31,247 bases of DNA from Patulibacter sp040675535 (GCF_040675535.1 NZ_JBFAPC010000062.1:1-31247), one strand, 5' to 3'; numbered from the stretch's first letter, positions 15,158 through 23,375 are shown. The notes: generated by a model from the sequence alone, not told the origin. Numbers and translations: made by a program.

Positions 15158-15201
15158 GGAGCTGCTCCCGTCGCTGGTCGTCCGAATCCGTCCCGGATCC
15201 G

Positions 15202-15218
15202 ATTCATGGTCATAGTAG
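15202..15218 (-). promoter_or_regulatory. ATGNNCAT-family element, copy d
   Basis: CTACTATGACCATGAAT on the minus strand lies 45-61 bp before the extradiol dioxygenase ATG and in the same direction. It is a diverging twin of copy e: both read CTACTATG first, are 84 bp apart edge to edge, and each points towards its own gene. Confidence 0.6.
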
Positions 15219-15300
15219 TCACATGCCTCGGGCCCGTGGGGTCGGATGCCCGTAGGCCGTTCTTCCGGCCGATCGATTCCCAATTGGATGACAAAGATCG

Positions 15301-15317
15301 CTACTATGGTCACGAAT
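15301..15317 (+). promoter_or_regulatory. ATGNNCAT-family element, copy e
   Basis: CTACTATGGTCACGAAT lies 94-110 bp before the AACS operon ATG, in the direction of transcription. TACTAT could be the -10. TTGGAT at 15284-15289 is the only nearby -35-like hexamer, and it is 12 bp from TACTAT (or 15 bp from TATGGT), which is too short for a normal promoter. Confidence 0.6.
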
Positions 15318-15410
15318 GCACGACCGACTGCAGAGCCCGCCCCGGCGGCCACGGCACCAGCCGTCCCCGGGCCCCGCGGCCGCGGCCCCACGACGAGGTG
15401 AAGACGCACG

Positions 15411-17399
15411 ATGACGGCCCTCCCGCCCGGCGAGATCCTGTGGACGCCCGCCCCCGATGCCCGCGAGGCCACGCGCCTCGGCCGGTACATGACGTGGCTC
15501 CGCGACGAGCGCGGTCTGGCCTTCGACGGCTACGAGGACCTGTGGGCGTGGTCGGTCGCCGACCTCGACGCCTTCTGGCGGACGATCTGGGACCACTTCG
15601 ACGTCGTCGCCCACGCGCAGCCGACCGCCGTCCTCGGCACGCGGACGATGCCGGGCGCCGAGTGGTTCCCGGGCGCGCGCCTGAACTACGCGGAGAACGT
15701 CCTGCGGGCCGGCGACGACGACGAGGTCGCGATCGTCGCGCACTCGCAGACGCGTGGGACCACCGAGACCACCCGCGGGGAGCTGCGCGAGGAGGTCCGC
15801 CGCGTCCGCGAGGGGCTGCGGCGGCTCGGCGTCGGGCCGGGCGACCGGGTCGCCGGCTACGTCGCCAACACGCCCGAGGCCGTGATCGGCCTGCTCGCCA
15901 GCGCGAGCCTCGGCGCGATCTGGGCGGCCTGCCCGCCGGAGTTCGGCACCCAGAGCGTGCTGGACCGCATCCGGCAGATCGACCCGAAGGTCCTGATCGC
16001 CGTCGACGGGTACCGCTACGGCGAGAAGGTCGTCGACCGCTCCGCCGTCGTCGCCCAGCTGCGCGACGAGCTGCCGCACCTGGCGGCGACCGTCTCGATC
16101 CCGTACCTCGACCCGGACGCCGCCGCGCCGGAGGGGACCGTCCCGTGGGCGGAGCTGCGCGCGATCGACGCGCCGATGGACTACGAGCCCGTGGCTTTCG
16201 ACCACCCGCTGTGGATCCTCTTCTCGTCCGGAACGACCGGCCTGCCGAAGCCGATCATGCACGGCCACGGCGGCATCGTCCTCGAGCACCTGAAGATGGG
16301 GGCGCTGCAGCAGGACCTCGGTCCCGGCGACCGCTTCCTCTTCTTCTCCACCACCGGCTGGATGGTCTGGAACCGCGTGGTCTCGGCGCTGATGGTCGGG
16401 GCGAGCGTCGTCCTGATCGACGGCGATCCGACGTACCCGCAGCTCGACCAGCTGTTCCGCACGGTCGCGGAGGACGGCGTGACGGTCTGGGGCGTCTCGG
16501 CGACCTACCTGATGATGTGCCGTGAGACGGGGGCGGTCCCGCGCGAGCGCTACGACCTCTCCCGCCTGCGGGCGATGTTCGCAGCCGGCTCGCCGGTGCC
16601 GATCGAGGGCTACCGCTACGTCTACGCCGACGTCGCGCCCCACGCCCACTTCTACTCCGGCAGCGGCGGCACCGACATCTGCAGCGGCATCTGCAGCGGC
16701 ACGCCGCTGACGCCCGTCACCGCCGGCGAGATCTCCGCCCGCATGCTCGGCGTCGCGGCCCAGGCCTTCGGGCCCGACGGCACCCCGGTGGTCGACGAGG
16801 TCGGCGAGCTCGTCATCACCGAGCCGATGCCGTCGATGCCCCTCGGGTTCTGGGGCGACGACGACGGGTCGCGCATGCACGACAGCTACTTCGACGTCTT
16901 CCCCGGCGTCTGGCGCCACGGCGACCGCTTCGTCGTCTCGTCGCGCGGGACGTGCAACGTCACCGGCCGGTCGGACGCGACGCTCAACCGCGGCGGCGTC
17001 CGGCTCGGGACCGGCGAGATCTACGACGTGATCGAGCGCCTGCCCGAGGTCGCCGACAGCGTCGCGGTCCACCTCGAGGGCGAGGTCGGCGGTCGCGGGG
17101 ACCTGCTGCTGTTCGTCGTCCTGCGGCCCGACGCGGTCCTCGACGACGACCTGCGCCGGCGGATGGCCCAGGAGCTGCGCCGCCAGCGCTCCCCGCGCCA
17201 CGTCCCGGACGAGGTCTACGCGGTCGCCGCCGTCCCGCGGACCCTGACGGGCAAGAAGCTCGAGGTCCCGGTCAAGCGCGTGATGCAGGGCGCCGACGTC
17301 GAGACCGTCGCCAGCCGCGGCGCGCTGCTGGACCCCGACGCGATGGACGCGTTCGTGACGCTGGCCGCCGAGCGCGCCGGCCGCGAGGCGCTGCGATGA
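15411..17399 (+). CDS. Acetoacetyl-CoA synthetase (acetoacetate-CoA ligase)
   Basis: This 662-residue adenylate-forming enzyme converts acetoacetate (or a similar 3-oxo acid), ATP and CoA to the acyl-CoA. The N-terminal cap (YMTWLRDERGLAF, WFPGARLNYAEN) is diagnostic of the acetoacetyl-CoA/acetyl-CoA synthetase branch. The phosphate loop SSGTTGLPKP is near residue 270. The GSGGTDICSG motif, the hinge region GDRFVVSSRGTCNVTGRSDATLNRGGVRLGTGEIY and the terminal catalytic lysine in LTGKKLEVPVKR follow. Length is as usual for AACS (about 650). It heads the eight-gene plus-strand operon. Its presence beside an FAH-family hydrolase suggests that acetoacetate is released by the pathway and recaptured. 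Other short 3-oxo acids remain possible. The ATG at 15411 follows GAGGTGAAG at a moderate distance. Confidence 0.9.
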   Translation: MTALPPGEILWTPAPDAREATRLGRYMTWLRDERGLAFDGYEDLWAWSVADLDAFWRTIWDHFDVVAHAQPTAVLGTRTMPGAEWFPGARLNYAENVLRAGDDDEVAIVAHSQTRGTTETTRGELREEVRRVREGLRRLGVGPGDRVAGYVANTPEAVIGLLASASLGAIWAACPPEFGTQSVLDRIRQIDPKVLIAVDGYRYGEKVVDRSAVVAQLRDELPHLAATVSIPYLDPDAAAPEGTVPWAELRAIDAPMDYEPVAFDHPLWILFSSGTTGLPKPIMHGHGGIVLEHLKMGALQQDLGPGDRFLFFSTTGWMVWNRVVSALMVGASVVLIDGDPTYPQLDQLFRTVAEDGVTVWGVSATYLMMCRETGAVPRERYDLSRLRAMFAAGSPVPIEGYRYVYADVAPHAHFYSGSGGTDICSGICSGTPLTPVTAGEISARMLGVAAQAFGPDGTPVVDEVGELVITEPMPSMPLGFWGDDDGSRMHDSYFDVFPGVWRHGDRFVVSSRGTCNVTGRSDATLNRGGVRLGTGEIYDVIERLPEVADSVAVHLEGEVGGRGDLLLFVVLRPDAVLDDDLRRRMAQELRRQRSPRHVPDEVYAVAAVPRTLTGKKLEVPVKRVMQGADVETVASRGALLDPDAMDAFVTLAAERAGREALR

Positions 17400-17860
17400 G
17401 CTTCGGGGCGGTCCACCACGTGGGCGTCGTCGTCCCCGAGCTGGAGTCCGTGCGGCTGCTGCTGGAGCGCGCGGGCGTCGGCGTGGTCGACGAGCCGGTC
17501 GCGGAGCCCGCCCTCGGCATCGAGGTCATGTGGGCGCACCTCGACGGGCTCGACCTCGAGTTCGTCCGGCCGCTGCACGACGACACCCGCGCGGCGCGCG
17601 TGCTCGCCGACGGCGAGGGCGGGCTGCACCACGTGGCGTTCGCCGTCGAGGACCTCGACGCCGAGCTGGACCGGCTGGCCGGCGACGACGTCGGCACCGT
17701 GGGCCCGCCCCGCGACGGCGTCAGCGGATCGCGGATCGCGTTCCTCGATCCCGCGGCGACCGGCGGCACCCTCATCGAGCTCGTCGAGCCCCGGACCGGC
17801 GGACCGGTCCCCGTTCCGGACACCACCACCGGCGGCGCGTCCGCGCCGCACACCCGATGA
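17396..17860 (+). CDS. VOC-family protein, methylmalonyl-CoA epimerase-like
   Basis: This 154-residue protein has a single vicinal-oxygen-chelate pair of beta-alpha-beta-beta-beta modules. Metal ligands fit methylmalonyl-CoA epimerase: His8 in VHHVGVVV, Glu55 in DLEFVRP (Gln in the classic enzyme), His79 in LHHVAFAV and Glu128 in LIELVEP. Length also fits. It may epimerise a 2-substituted acyl-CoA or act as a small lyase; with no methylmalonyl-CoA mutase in view, a pathway-specific acyl-CoA is more likely. Its ATG overlaps the AACS stop (ATGA at 17396-17399), so the two are translationally coupled. The last 20 residues are Thr/Gly/Pro-rich and may be disordered. Confidence 0.8.
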   Translation: MSFGAVHHVGVVVPELESVRLLLERAGVGVVDEPVAEPALGIEVMWAHLDGLDLEFVRPLHDDTRAARVLADGEGGLHHVAFAVEDLDAELDRLAGDDVGTVGPPRDGVSGSRIAFLDPAATGGTLIELVEPRTGGPVPVPDTTTGGASAPHTR

Positions 17861-17898
17861 CCGCCCCCCGCGGGCGGTCCACCCAGGAAGAGGCGCAG

Positions 17899-19761
17899 AT
17901 GGACGACGTGGAGATCCCCGTGCTGATCGTCGGCGGCGGCGCTGCCGGCCTGTCGACGTCACTGATGCTCGGGCAGCTGGGCACCGAGTCGCTCGTGATC
18001 GAGCGACACCCGGGCACGGCGATCCTCCCGAAGGCGCACGTCATCCACAGCCGCACGATGGAGATCCTCCGCGCGTTCGGGCTCGACGACGCGGTGCGCG
18101 AGATCGGCAGCCCCGCCGGGACCTTCGAGCGGACCACCTGGTACACGAGCCTCGGCGGCGACGAGCCGTGGGACGGCCAGATCCTCTACAGCGTCCCGTC
18201 GTGGTCCGGGTCCGACCTGCAGCCGTACTACGAGCGGATCACCGGGTCGCTGATGGCGAACCTGCCGCAGCACCTGCTCGAGCCGCTGCTGCGGCGCCGG
18301 GCGGAGGAGGTCAACGGCGCCGACCGCGTCCGCTTCCACCACGAGCTCGTCACGCTGGAGGACGGGGACGGGGACGGGGTCCGGGCGACGGTCCGCGACC
18401 GCACCAGCGGCGAGACCTACGGGGTCCGGGCGCAGTACGTCGTCGGGGCCGACGGGGGCAAGACCGTCGGGCAGATGCTCGGCATCGAGATGGTCGGACC
18501 GAAGCCGTTCGTCGACGTCGTGTCGCTGACCTTCGACGCGGACTTCTCGCCGTACCTGCAGGAGGACGACTCGCTGATCCGGCTGTTCCTGCGCCCGAAC
18601 GTCGACGGCACCGTGCGCCGCTTCAGCATCATCGCCAGCGGCCCCGACCCGTGGGATCGCCACTGCCGGCACTGGCGCAGCGGCGTCGTGCTGCCCCCGG
18701 GCTCCGAGAAGCACCCCGAGGACTACACGGTGCAGAACGCCGTGGACGACCTGCGCAAGCTGTTCGAGCTGCCGGAGCTGGAGATCGAGAACGTGCGGAT
18801 GAGCCACTGGCTCGTCGAGTCGGTGCTCGCCGAGCGCTTCCGCTCCGGCCGGACGTTCCTCATCGGGGACGCCGCGCACCGCCACTCGCCGATGGGCGGC
18901 CTCGGCCTCAACACCGGCGTCCAGGACGCGCACAACCTCGCGTGGAAGCTCTCGGCCGTCGTCGACGGCGACGCGGACCCGTCGCTGCTGGACTCCTACG
19001 AGGCCGAGCGGCTGCCCGTCGCCCGCCGCCGGGTGGAGTTCGCGACGTTCTCGTTCTTCAACCACCTGTCGGTCGGCGGCTCGTTCGGCACCGTGCCCGG
19101 CGCCGACCCGGAGTTCAACCGCGGAGTCCTGACCGCGCTGTTCTCCGACACCCCCGAGGGCGAGATGCGCCGCGCGGACCTCCAGGAGGTCTTCCACACC
19201 CTGCGCCGCGAGTTCCAGCACGCGGACCTCGACCTCGGCTACGAGTACGCCGACAGCCCCGCCGTCGTCCCCGACGGCACCGACGCGCCGCCGCGCGATC
19301 CGGTCGGCCACGTCTACCACCCGGTCGCGCGGCCCGGCCACCGCCTGCCGCACGCGTGGTTCACCACGGCGGACGGCGACCGCGTCGCTGCCCACGACGT
19401 CGTCCGGCAGGACGCGTTCGTCCTGTTCGTCGGCGACGACGGCGAGGACTGGGTGCGCGCGGCCGCGGCGACCGGTCGGGACCGGCGCTTCCCGATCGTC
19501 GTCCGCCGGGTCGGCCCGGGCGGCGACCTGGGCGACCCCGACGGCACCTGGGCCGCCCTGCGCGGGCACGGCGAGGACGGGGCGGTCCTCGTCCGGCCCG
19601 ACGGCCACGTCGCGTTCCGCGCCCACGGTCGCGTTGCCGACCCGACCGGCGCGCTCCAGAGCGCCCTGGGCCGGGTGCTGGGCACGCCGACCGCGCCGAC
19701 GACGGCAGCCGTCCCGGTCCCTGATCCGGCGCCCACCACCCCGTCGGCCGTCCCGGCCTGA
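17899..19761 (+). CDS. FAD-dependent aromatic (phenol-type) monooxygenase
   Basis: This 620-residue group A flavoprotein hydroxylase should add an ortho hydroxyl to a phenolic ring using NAD(P)H and O2. It has the GGGAAG dinucleotide motif at residues 12-17, the DG motif in VVGADGGKTVG near 183, and the GD motif in GDAAHRHSPMGGLGLNTGVQDA near 323, as in PheA, MhpA and TfdB-type enzymes. The C-terminal part (about 480-600) is the thioredoxin-like domain of phenol hydroxylases. I chose the ATG at 17899 because AGGAAGAGG sits just before it and the Rossmann strand starts at residue 6. The ATG at 17857 overlaps the preceding stop (ATGA) and would add 14 residues; it may be used by coupling. The predicted catechol product would feed the divergent extradiol dioxygenase. 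Confidence 0.88.
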   Translation: MDDVEIPVLIVGGGAAGLSTSLMLGQLGTESLVIERHPGTAILPKAHVIHSRTMEILRAFGLDDAVREIGSPAGTFERTTWYTSLGGDEPWDGQILYSVPSWSGSDLQPYYERITGSLMANLPQHLLEPLLRRRAEEVNGADRVRFHHELVTLEDGDGDGVRATVRDRTSGETYGVRAQYVVGADGGKTVGQMLGIEMVGPKPFVDVVSLTFDADFSPYLQEDDSLIRLFLRPNVDGTVRRFSIIASGPDPWDRHCRHWRSGVVLPPGSEKHPEDYTVQNAVDDLRKLFELPELEIENVRMSHWLVESVLAERFRSGRTFLIGDAAHRHSPMGGLGLNTGVQDAHNLAWKLSAVVDGDADPSLLDSYEAERLPVARRRVEFATFSFFNHLSVGGSFGTVPGADPEFNRGVLTALFSDTPEGEMRRADLQEVFHTLRREFQHADLDLGYEYADSPAVVPDGTDAPPRDPVGHVYHPVARPGHRLPHAWFTTADGDRVAAHDVVRQDAFVLFVGDDGEDWVRAAAATGRDRRFPIVVRRVGPGGDLGDPDGTWAALRGHGEDGAVLVRPDGHVAFRAHGRVADPTGALQSALGRVLGTPTAPTTAAVPVPDPAPTTPSAVPA

Positions 19762-19801
19762 CCACCCCGTCTCCCGCACACCACGCACCGAAGGACCACC
19801 C

Positions 19802-20575
19802 ATGGCCGACCTCGAGTACACCCGCGAAGACGGGATCGCGACGATCCTGCTGAACCGCCCCGCACGGAAGAACGCCTTCACGCTCGCGATGATCGACGCC
19901 TGGCGCGACGCGCTGGTCGAGGCCCGCGCCGACCCCGACGTGCGCGTCGTCGTCGTCCGCGGCGAGGGCGACGCCTTCTGCGGCGGCGTCGACCTCGGTC
20001 GCGTCGACAGCGAGATGGGCGACGGGCCGTTGGAGTTCAAGGAGATCCTGCGCGAGCGGATCCAGCGGATCCCGCTGGCGGTCGAGGACCTCGACAAGCC
20101 CTACATCGCGGCGATCAGCGGCCCGGCGATCGGCGCCGGCCTCGACATGGCGCTGATGGCCGACATCCGCGTGGGCTCCGCGTCCGCGCTGCTGGGCGAG
20201 AGCTACATCAACGTCGGCTTCGTCCCCGGCGGCGGCGGCGCGTATTACCTGCCCCGCATCGTCGGGATCCCGAAGGCGTTCGAGCTGTTCCTCACCGGCG
20301 AGTTCATCGGCGGCGAGGAGGCCCACCGCATCGGCCTGCTCAACCAGCTCTACAGCGACGAGGACTACCTCGAGCGCACCTACGCGCTCGCCGGGCGGAT
20401 CGCGAGCGCCAACCCGGTGTCCGCCCGCATGCTGAAGCGGTCGATCTACCAGTCGGCGAACACGGACCTGCGCACCGCGCTGGACCTCGTCTCGTCGCAC
20501 ATGGGGATCATCCGGTCGACCCCGAAGTCCCGCGAGGACTTCACCGCCACGCGGGCGCGGGTGACCGGCGCGTGA
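19802..20575 (+). CDS. Crotonase family protein with Asp/Glu acid pair
   Basis: This 257-residue crotonase-fold protein should act on an acyl-CoA. Oxyanion-hole segments are GEGDAFCGGVDLGR (about 54-67) and AAISGPAIGAGLDMAL (about 103-118). The position of rat Glu144 is Asp115 and that of Glu164 is Glu133 (LGESYINVG), so both acids are present but one is shortened, as in dienoyl-CoA isomerase-like members. Dienoyl isomerase's third acid is not seen at the expected place. It may be a hydratase, an isomerase or a C-C hydrolase. An AAGGA site at 19791-19795 sets the ATG, after a 40-bp gap. Its stop overlaps the next gene's GTG, so this crotonase and the next are made together. Confidence 0.88.
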   Translation: MADLEYTREDGIATILLNRPARKNAFTLAMIDAWRDALVEARADPDVRVVVVRGEGDAFCGGVDLGRVDSEMGDGPLEFKEILRERIQRIPLAVEDLDKPYIAAISGPAIGAGLDMALMADIRVGSASALLGESYINVGFVPGGGGAYYLPRIVGIPKAFELFLTGEFIGGEEAHRIGLLNQLYSDEDYLERTYALAGRIASANPVSARMLKRSIYQSANTDLRTALDLVSSHMGIIRSTPKSREDFTATRARVTGA

Positions 20576-21384
20576 GCACGAGTCCCGCCACGGCGGCGAC
20601 GGGGGCCGACGAGCTCACCGTCGTCGTCCGCGACCGCGTCGCGTACGTGACGATCGACCGCCCGGCGCGCCGCAACGCGCTGAGCATCGACGTCAACCGC
20701 CGCCTGGTCGAGACGTTCGTCGCGCTGGACGAGGACGACGACGTCTGGGCGATCGTCCTCAGCGGGGCGGGCGACCGGGCGTTCTGCTCGGGCGCGGACC
20801 TGCAGGAGATGGAGGAGAACCAGCGCCTGCACGGCGTCGGCCCGCGGCGCCCGATGCGGTCGCCCCGCCGCGACGTCCACGAGGTGGTGTTCGAGACCAC
20901 GAAGCCGACGATCGCCGTGATGAACGGCCCGGCGCTCGGCGCCGGCTTCGAGCTCGCGCTGGCGTGCGACCTGCGCGTCGCGGCCGAGCACGCGTGGGTG
21001 TCGCTGCCCGAGGCCAAGCGCGGCCTCGGCTCGAACTTCGGCTCCGTGATGCTGACGCGGCTGCTGCCGCGCGCGCTCGCGCTGGAGCTCCTGTACCTGG
21101 GCGAGCCGCTGAGCGCGCAGGACGCGCTGCGCTGGGGGCTCTTCAACCGCGTGGTCCCGGCCGAGGACCTGGAGGCGACGGCCGAGGAGCTCGTCCGCGC
21201 GCTCGTCGCCAACGCCCCGCTGTCGGTCCGGCGCTTCAAGAACGTCGCGACCAAGGCGTGGTCGCTGCCCGTCGCGGCGGCGCTGCGCCTGGACCTCGGC
21301 CCGGACACGTACGGCAGCGAGGACCGCGTCGAGGGCGTGGCCGCCTTCAACGAGGGCCGCGCCCCGCGGTGGGCCGCGCGATGA
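20572..21384 (+). CDS. Enoyl-CoA hydratase (classical Glu/Glu crotonase)
   Basis: Of the three crotonases in the window, this 270-residue one has the full catalytic pair of enoyl-CoA hydratase: Glu127 in GAGFELALACD and Glu147 in LPEAKRG, 20 residues apart as in the rat enzyme. Oxyanion-hole NH groups come from FCSGADLQ (about 71-78) and the NGPALGAG turn (118-125). It most likely hydrates a trans-2-enoyl-CoA in the cytosol. The GTG at 20572 overlaps the previous TGA (GTGA). The first 14 residues are Ala/Thr/Ser-rich and may be disordered. Its stop in turn overlaps the ATG of a 17-codon micro-ORF. Confidence 0.9.
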   Translation: MSTSPATAATGADELTVVVRDRVAYVTIDRPARRNALSIDVNRRLVETFVALDEDDDVWAIVLSGAGDRAFCSGADLQEMEENQRLHGVGPRRPMRSPRRDVHEVVFETTKPTIAVMNGPALGAGFELALACDLRVAAEHAWVSLPEAKRGLGSNFGSVMLTRLLPRALALELLYLGEPLSAQDALRWGLFNRVVPAEDLEATAEELVRALVANAPLSVRRFKNVATKAWSLPVAAALRLDLGPDTYGSEDRVEGVAAFNEGRAPRWAAR

Positions 21385-21434
21385 GCGCCGCCCCGCCCCA
21401 CCACCAAGCACACGACCACGGAGCACACGGATGA
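21381..21434 (+). CDS. 17-codon His-rich micro-ORF linking two catabolic genes
   Basis: The ATG at 21381 overlaps the stop of the enoyl-CoA hydratase gene (ATGA), and the TGA at 21432-21434 overlaps the ATG of the FAH gene (ATGA again). The frame therefore bridges the two genes exactly. The product, MSAAPPHHQAHDHGAHG, has five His and one Asp in its last 11 residues. It could be a metal-binding peptide, or serve only to carry terminating ribosomes to the next start, since no purine-rich ribosome site precedes the FAH gene other than a weak GGAG. It is too short for homology. The double exact overlap argues for translation; a chance spacer is the alternative. Confidence 0.4.
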   Translation: MSAAPPHHQAHDHGAHG

Positions 21435-22279
21435 GACTCGCGACGGCACGGATCGACGGAGCGACGCGCGCGGTGCGCGTCGAGGGGGAGCAGGCGGTGG
21501 TCCTGCCCTGGGCCGACGTCGGCGCGCTCCTGGAGAGCGGCGCGGACTGGCGCGAGCGCGCGGCGCAGGAGGCGGGGGAGACCGTCGCGCTCTCCGGCCT
21601 CGAGCTGCGCCAGCCGGTGTCGCGCCCGGAGAAGGTCTTCTGCGCCGGCCTGAACTACGGCCGGCACGTCCACGAGACGGGCCGCAAGGTCGCGGAGCAC
21701 CCGACGATCTTCGCCAAGTTCTGGCGCAGCCTGATCGGGCCGTACGACCCGATCGTGCTGCCCGGCAACTCGGACCGGGTGGACTGGGAGGCCGAGCTCG
21801 TGGCGGTCATCGGCACGCCGGTCCGCCACGCCGACGAGGAGACGGCCCTGGCCGCCGTCGCGGGCTACACGATCGCCAACGACGTCTCGATGCGCGACTG
21901 GCAGGTGAAGTCCTCGGAGATGCTCGCCGGCAAGGCGTTCGAGGCCGCCACGCCCGTGGGGCCGTTCGTCGTGACCGGCGACGAGATCGGCGACGGCGAG
22001 GACCTGCTGCTGCAGGGCTTCGTCGACGACGAGGAGGTGCAGTCCGCGTCCACGGCCGAGGTCGTCTTCTCGACCGCGCAGCTGATCTCGTACATCAGCG
22101 GGTTCATCACGCTCGTCCCCGGCGACCTGGTGCTGACCGGCACGCCGTCGGGCATCGGCGCGGTCCGCAAGCCGCCGCGCTTCCTGCAGCCCGGCGAGGA
22201 GCTGCGCACCCGCATCGAGGGGATCGGCGAGCTGCGCAACCCGGTCCTCGCGCCGGCCGAGGCGCCGGTCCCGGCGTGA
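21431..22279 (+). CDS. Fumarylacetoacetate hydrolase (FAH) family enzyme
   Basis: This 282-residue enzyme has an N-terminal small domain (1-60) and the FAH C-terminal beta-roll. The divalent-metal site is clear: Glu120 and Glu122 in DWEAELVAVIG and Asp151 in ANDVSMRDWQ. The catalytic His-Glu pair is likely His79 and Glu82 in GLNYGRHVHETG. The ending GDLVLTGTPSGIG is characteristic. Family members hydrolyse C-C bonds of acylpyruvates and fumarylacetoacetate or isomerise and decarboxylate meta-cleavage products (HpaG type). With an extradiol dioxygenase beside it, it probably acts on the ring-opened product; with AACS in the operon, release of acetoacetate is attractive. The exact reaction is inferred. 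The ATG is coupled to the micro-ORF stop. Confidence 0.88.
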   Translation: MRLATARIDGATRAVRVEGEQAVVLPWADVGALLESGADWRERAAQEAGETVALSGLELRQPVSRPEKVFCAGLNYGRHVHETGRKVAEHPTIFAKFWRSLIGPYDPIVLPGNSDRVDWEAELVAVIGTPVRHADEETALAAVAGYTIANDVSMRDWQVKSSEMLAGKAFEAATPVGPFVVTGDEIGDGEDLLLQGFVDDEEVQSASTAEVVFSTAQLISYISGFITLVPGDLVLTGTPSGIGAVRKPPRFLQPGEELRTRIEGIGELRNPVLAPAEAPVPA

Positions 22280-23220
22280 CCGGATCGCCCCCCGCGGCGC
22301 GCACCGGTCACCCGCCGCTGGACGCGGCGGCGGCCGCCGCCGCGGTGGGCGCGGTCCTGCCCCCGAGCGTCCGGGAGTGGGACGCCGACCAGGCGATCCT
22401 CTACCACCTGGGCGTCGGCGCCGGCCACGAGCCGCCCGGCCCGCGGGCGCTGCGCCGGGTCTACGAGCGCGACCTCGAGGTCCTGCCGGGCTTCGCCGCC
22501 ACCGTCGCCCACCGGACGGGCACGGCGTTCGATGCGATCCCCGGCCTGCGGCTGCAGCGCCGGTTCGCGGTGCACGCGGAGCAGGAGGTCGTCCTGCACC
22601 GGCCGATCCCGCCCGCCGCGCGCGCCGAGACGACGGGGCGCGTGACCGAGATCGCCGACACCGGCCGCCACGCGCTGGTCCGCATCGCGACCGAGACGCG
22701 GATCGACGGCGAGCCCTGCTTCTCGTGCCGCTTCGGGATCGTCCTGCGTGGCGCCGGGGGCTTCGGGGGGCCGCCGCCCACGCCCGGCGGCGGTCCGCCC
22801 CGGGACGCGTCGGCGCGCGAGGACGGGCGCTCGCCCGACCTGCGCCTCGCCGCCGCCGTGTCCGAGCGCCAGGCGCTGCTCTACCGGCTGCTCGGGGACC
22901 ACAACCCGCTGCACGTCGACCCGGAGCACGCGCGGGGCGTCGGATTCGACGGGCCGATCGTGCACGGGATCTCGACGTTCGGGACCGCGCTGCGCATCCT
23001 GGTCGACGACGCGCTGGAGGGCGACACCGGCCGCGTGACGTCCGCCCGGGCGCGGTTCTCCGGCGTCGTGCTGCCCGGCGACGACCTGGCCTTCGACGTC
23101 TGGTGGACCGGGGAAGGGGCGACGCTCGAGGTCCGCGCGCCGGCTCGGGACGCGCTCGTCATGAGCGCGTCGGTGGGGCTGCGGTCCGACGTGCCCGGCC
23201 CGCCCGCCGATCGGGCTTGA
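22276..23220 (+). CDS. MaoC-like double hot-dog hydratase
   Basis: This 314-residue protein resembles two-domain (R)-specific enoyl-CoA hydratases. The N-terminal hot-dog half (about 25-160) lacks catalytic residues and would shape the acyl pocket. The C-terminal half carries the hydratase-2 motif YRLLGDHNPLHVDPEHA with Asp208, Asn210 and His213, followed by FDGPIVHGIST. The two halves are joined by a Gly/Pro-rich linker at about 160-185. It should hydrate a trans-2-enoyl-CoA to the (R)-3-hydroxyacyl-CoA, the opposite stereochemistry to the crotonases upstream. The start is GTG at 22276 overlapping the FAH stop (GTGA). It is the last gene of the operon; element f and the next KstD-like gene follow. 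Confidence 0.87.
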   Translation: MTGSPPAARTGHPPLDAAAAAAAVGAVLPPSVREWDADQAILYHLGVGAGHEPPGPRALRRVYERDLEVLPGFAATVAHRTGTAFDAIPGLRLQRRFAVHAEQEVVLHRPIPPAARAETTGRVTEIADTGRHALVRIATETRIDGEPCFSCRFGIVLRGAGGFGGPPPTPGGGPPRDASAREDGRSPDLRLAAAVSERQALLYRLLGDHNPLHVDPEHARGVGFDGPIVHGISTFGTALRILVDDALEGDTGRVTSARARFSGVVLPGDDLAFDVWWTGEGATLEVRAPARDALVMSASVGLRSDVPGPPADRA

Positions 23221-23255
23221 CGCGGGCGCGCGGACGGGAGTAGCCTCCTGCCGAA

Positions 23256-23279
23256 ATCAATGAACATAGTAGCTATGAG
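23256..23279. promoter_or_regulatory. ATGNNCAT-family element, copy f, with a nested perfect palindrome
   Basis: On the minus strand 23272-23256 reads CTACTATGTTCATTGAT, close to copies c and e. On the plus strand it overlaps CATAGTAGCTATG (23265-23277), a perfect 5-3-5 inverted repeat. It lies about 100 bp before the second KstD-like gene, but the 17-mer points against transcription. No minus-strand gene uses it, so it is better explained as a protein-binding site than as a -10 box. Confidence 0.6.
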
Positions 23280-23375
23280 TTGCAGGCAGTCGGGTGGCGC
23301 GGCGTCGCCCCCGACCCGGGGCGGGCCGCCGGTCCGCCCCGAGGACCATCTCTCGGAGAACGGGCAGGGAACAGC

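Noticed and set aside
15284..15307. TTGGAT and TACTAT as a standard promoter of the AACS operon
   Set aside because: The spacer is only 12 bp (15 bp to the alternative TATGGT), too short for sigma-70; the other element copies also lack a -35, so I treat the motif mainly as a protein-binding site.
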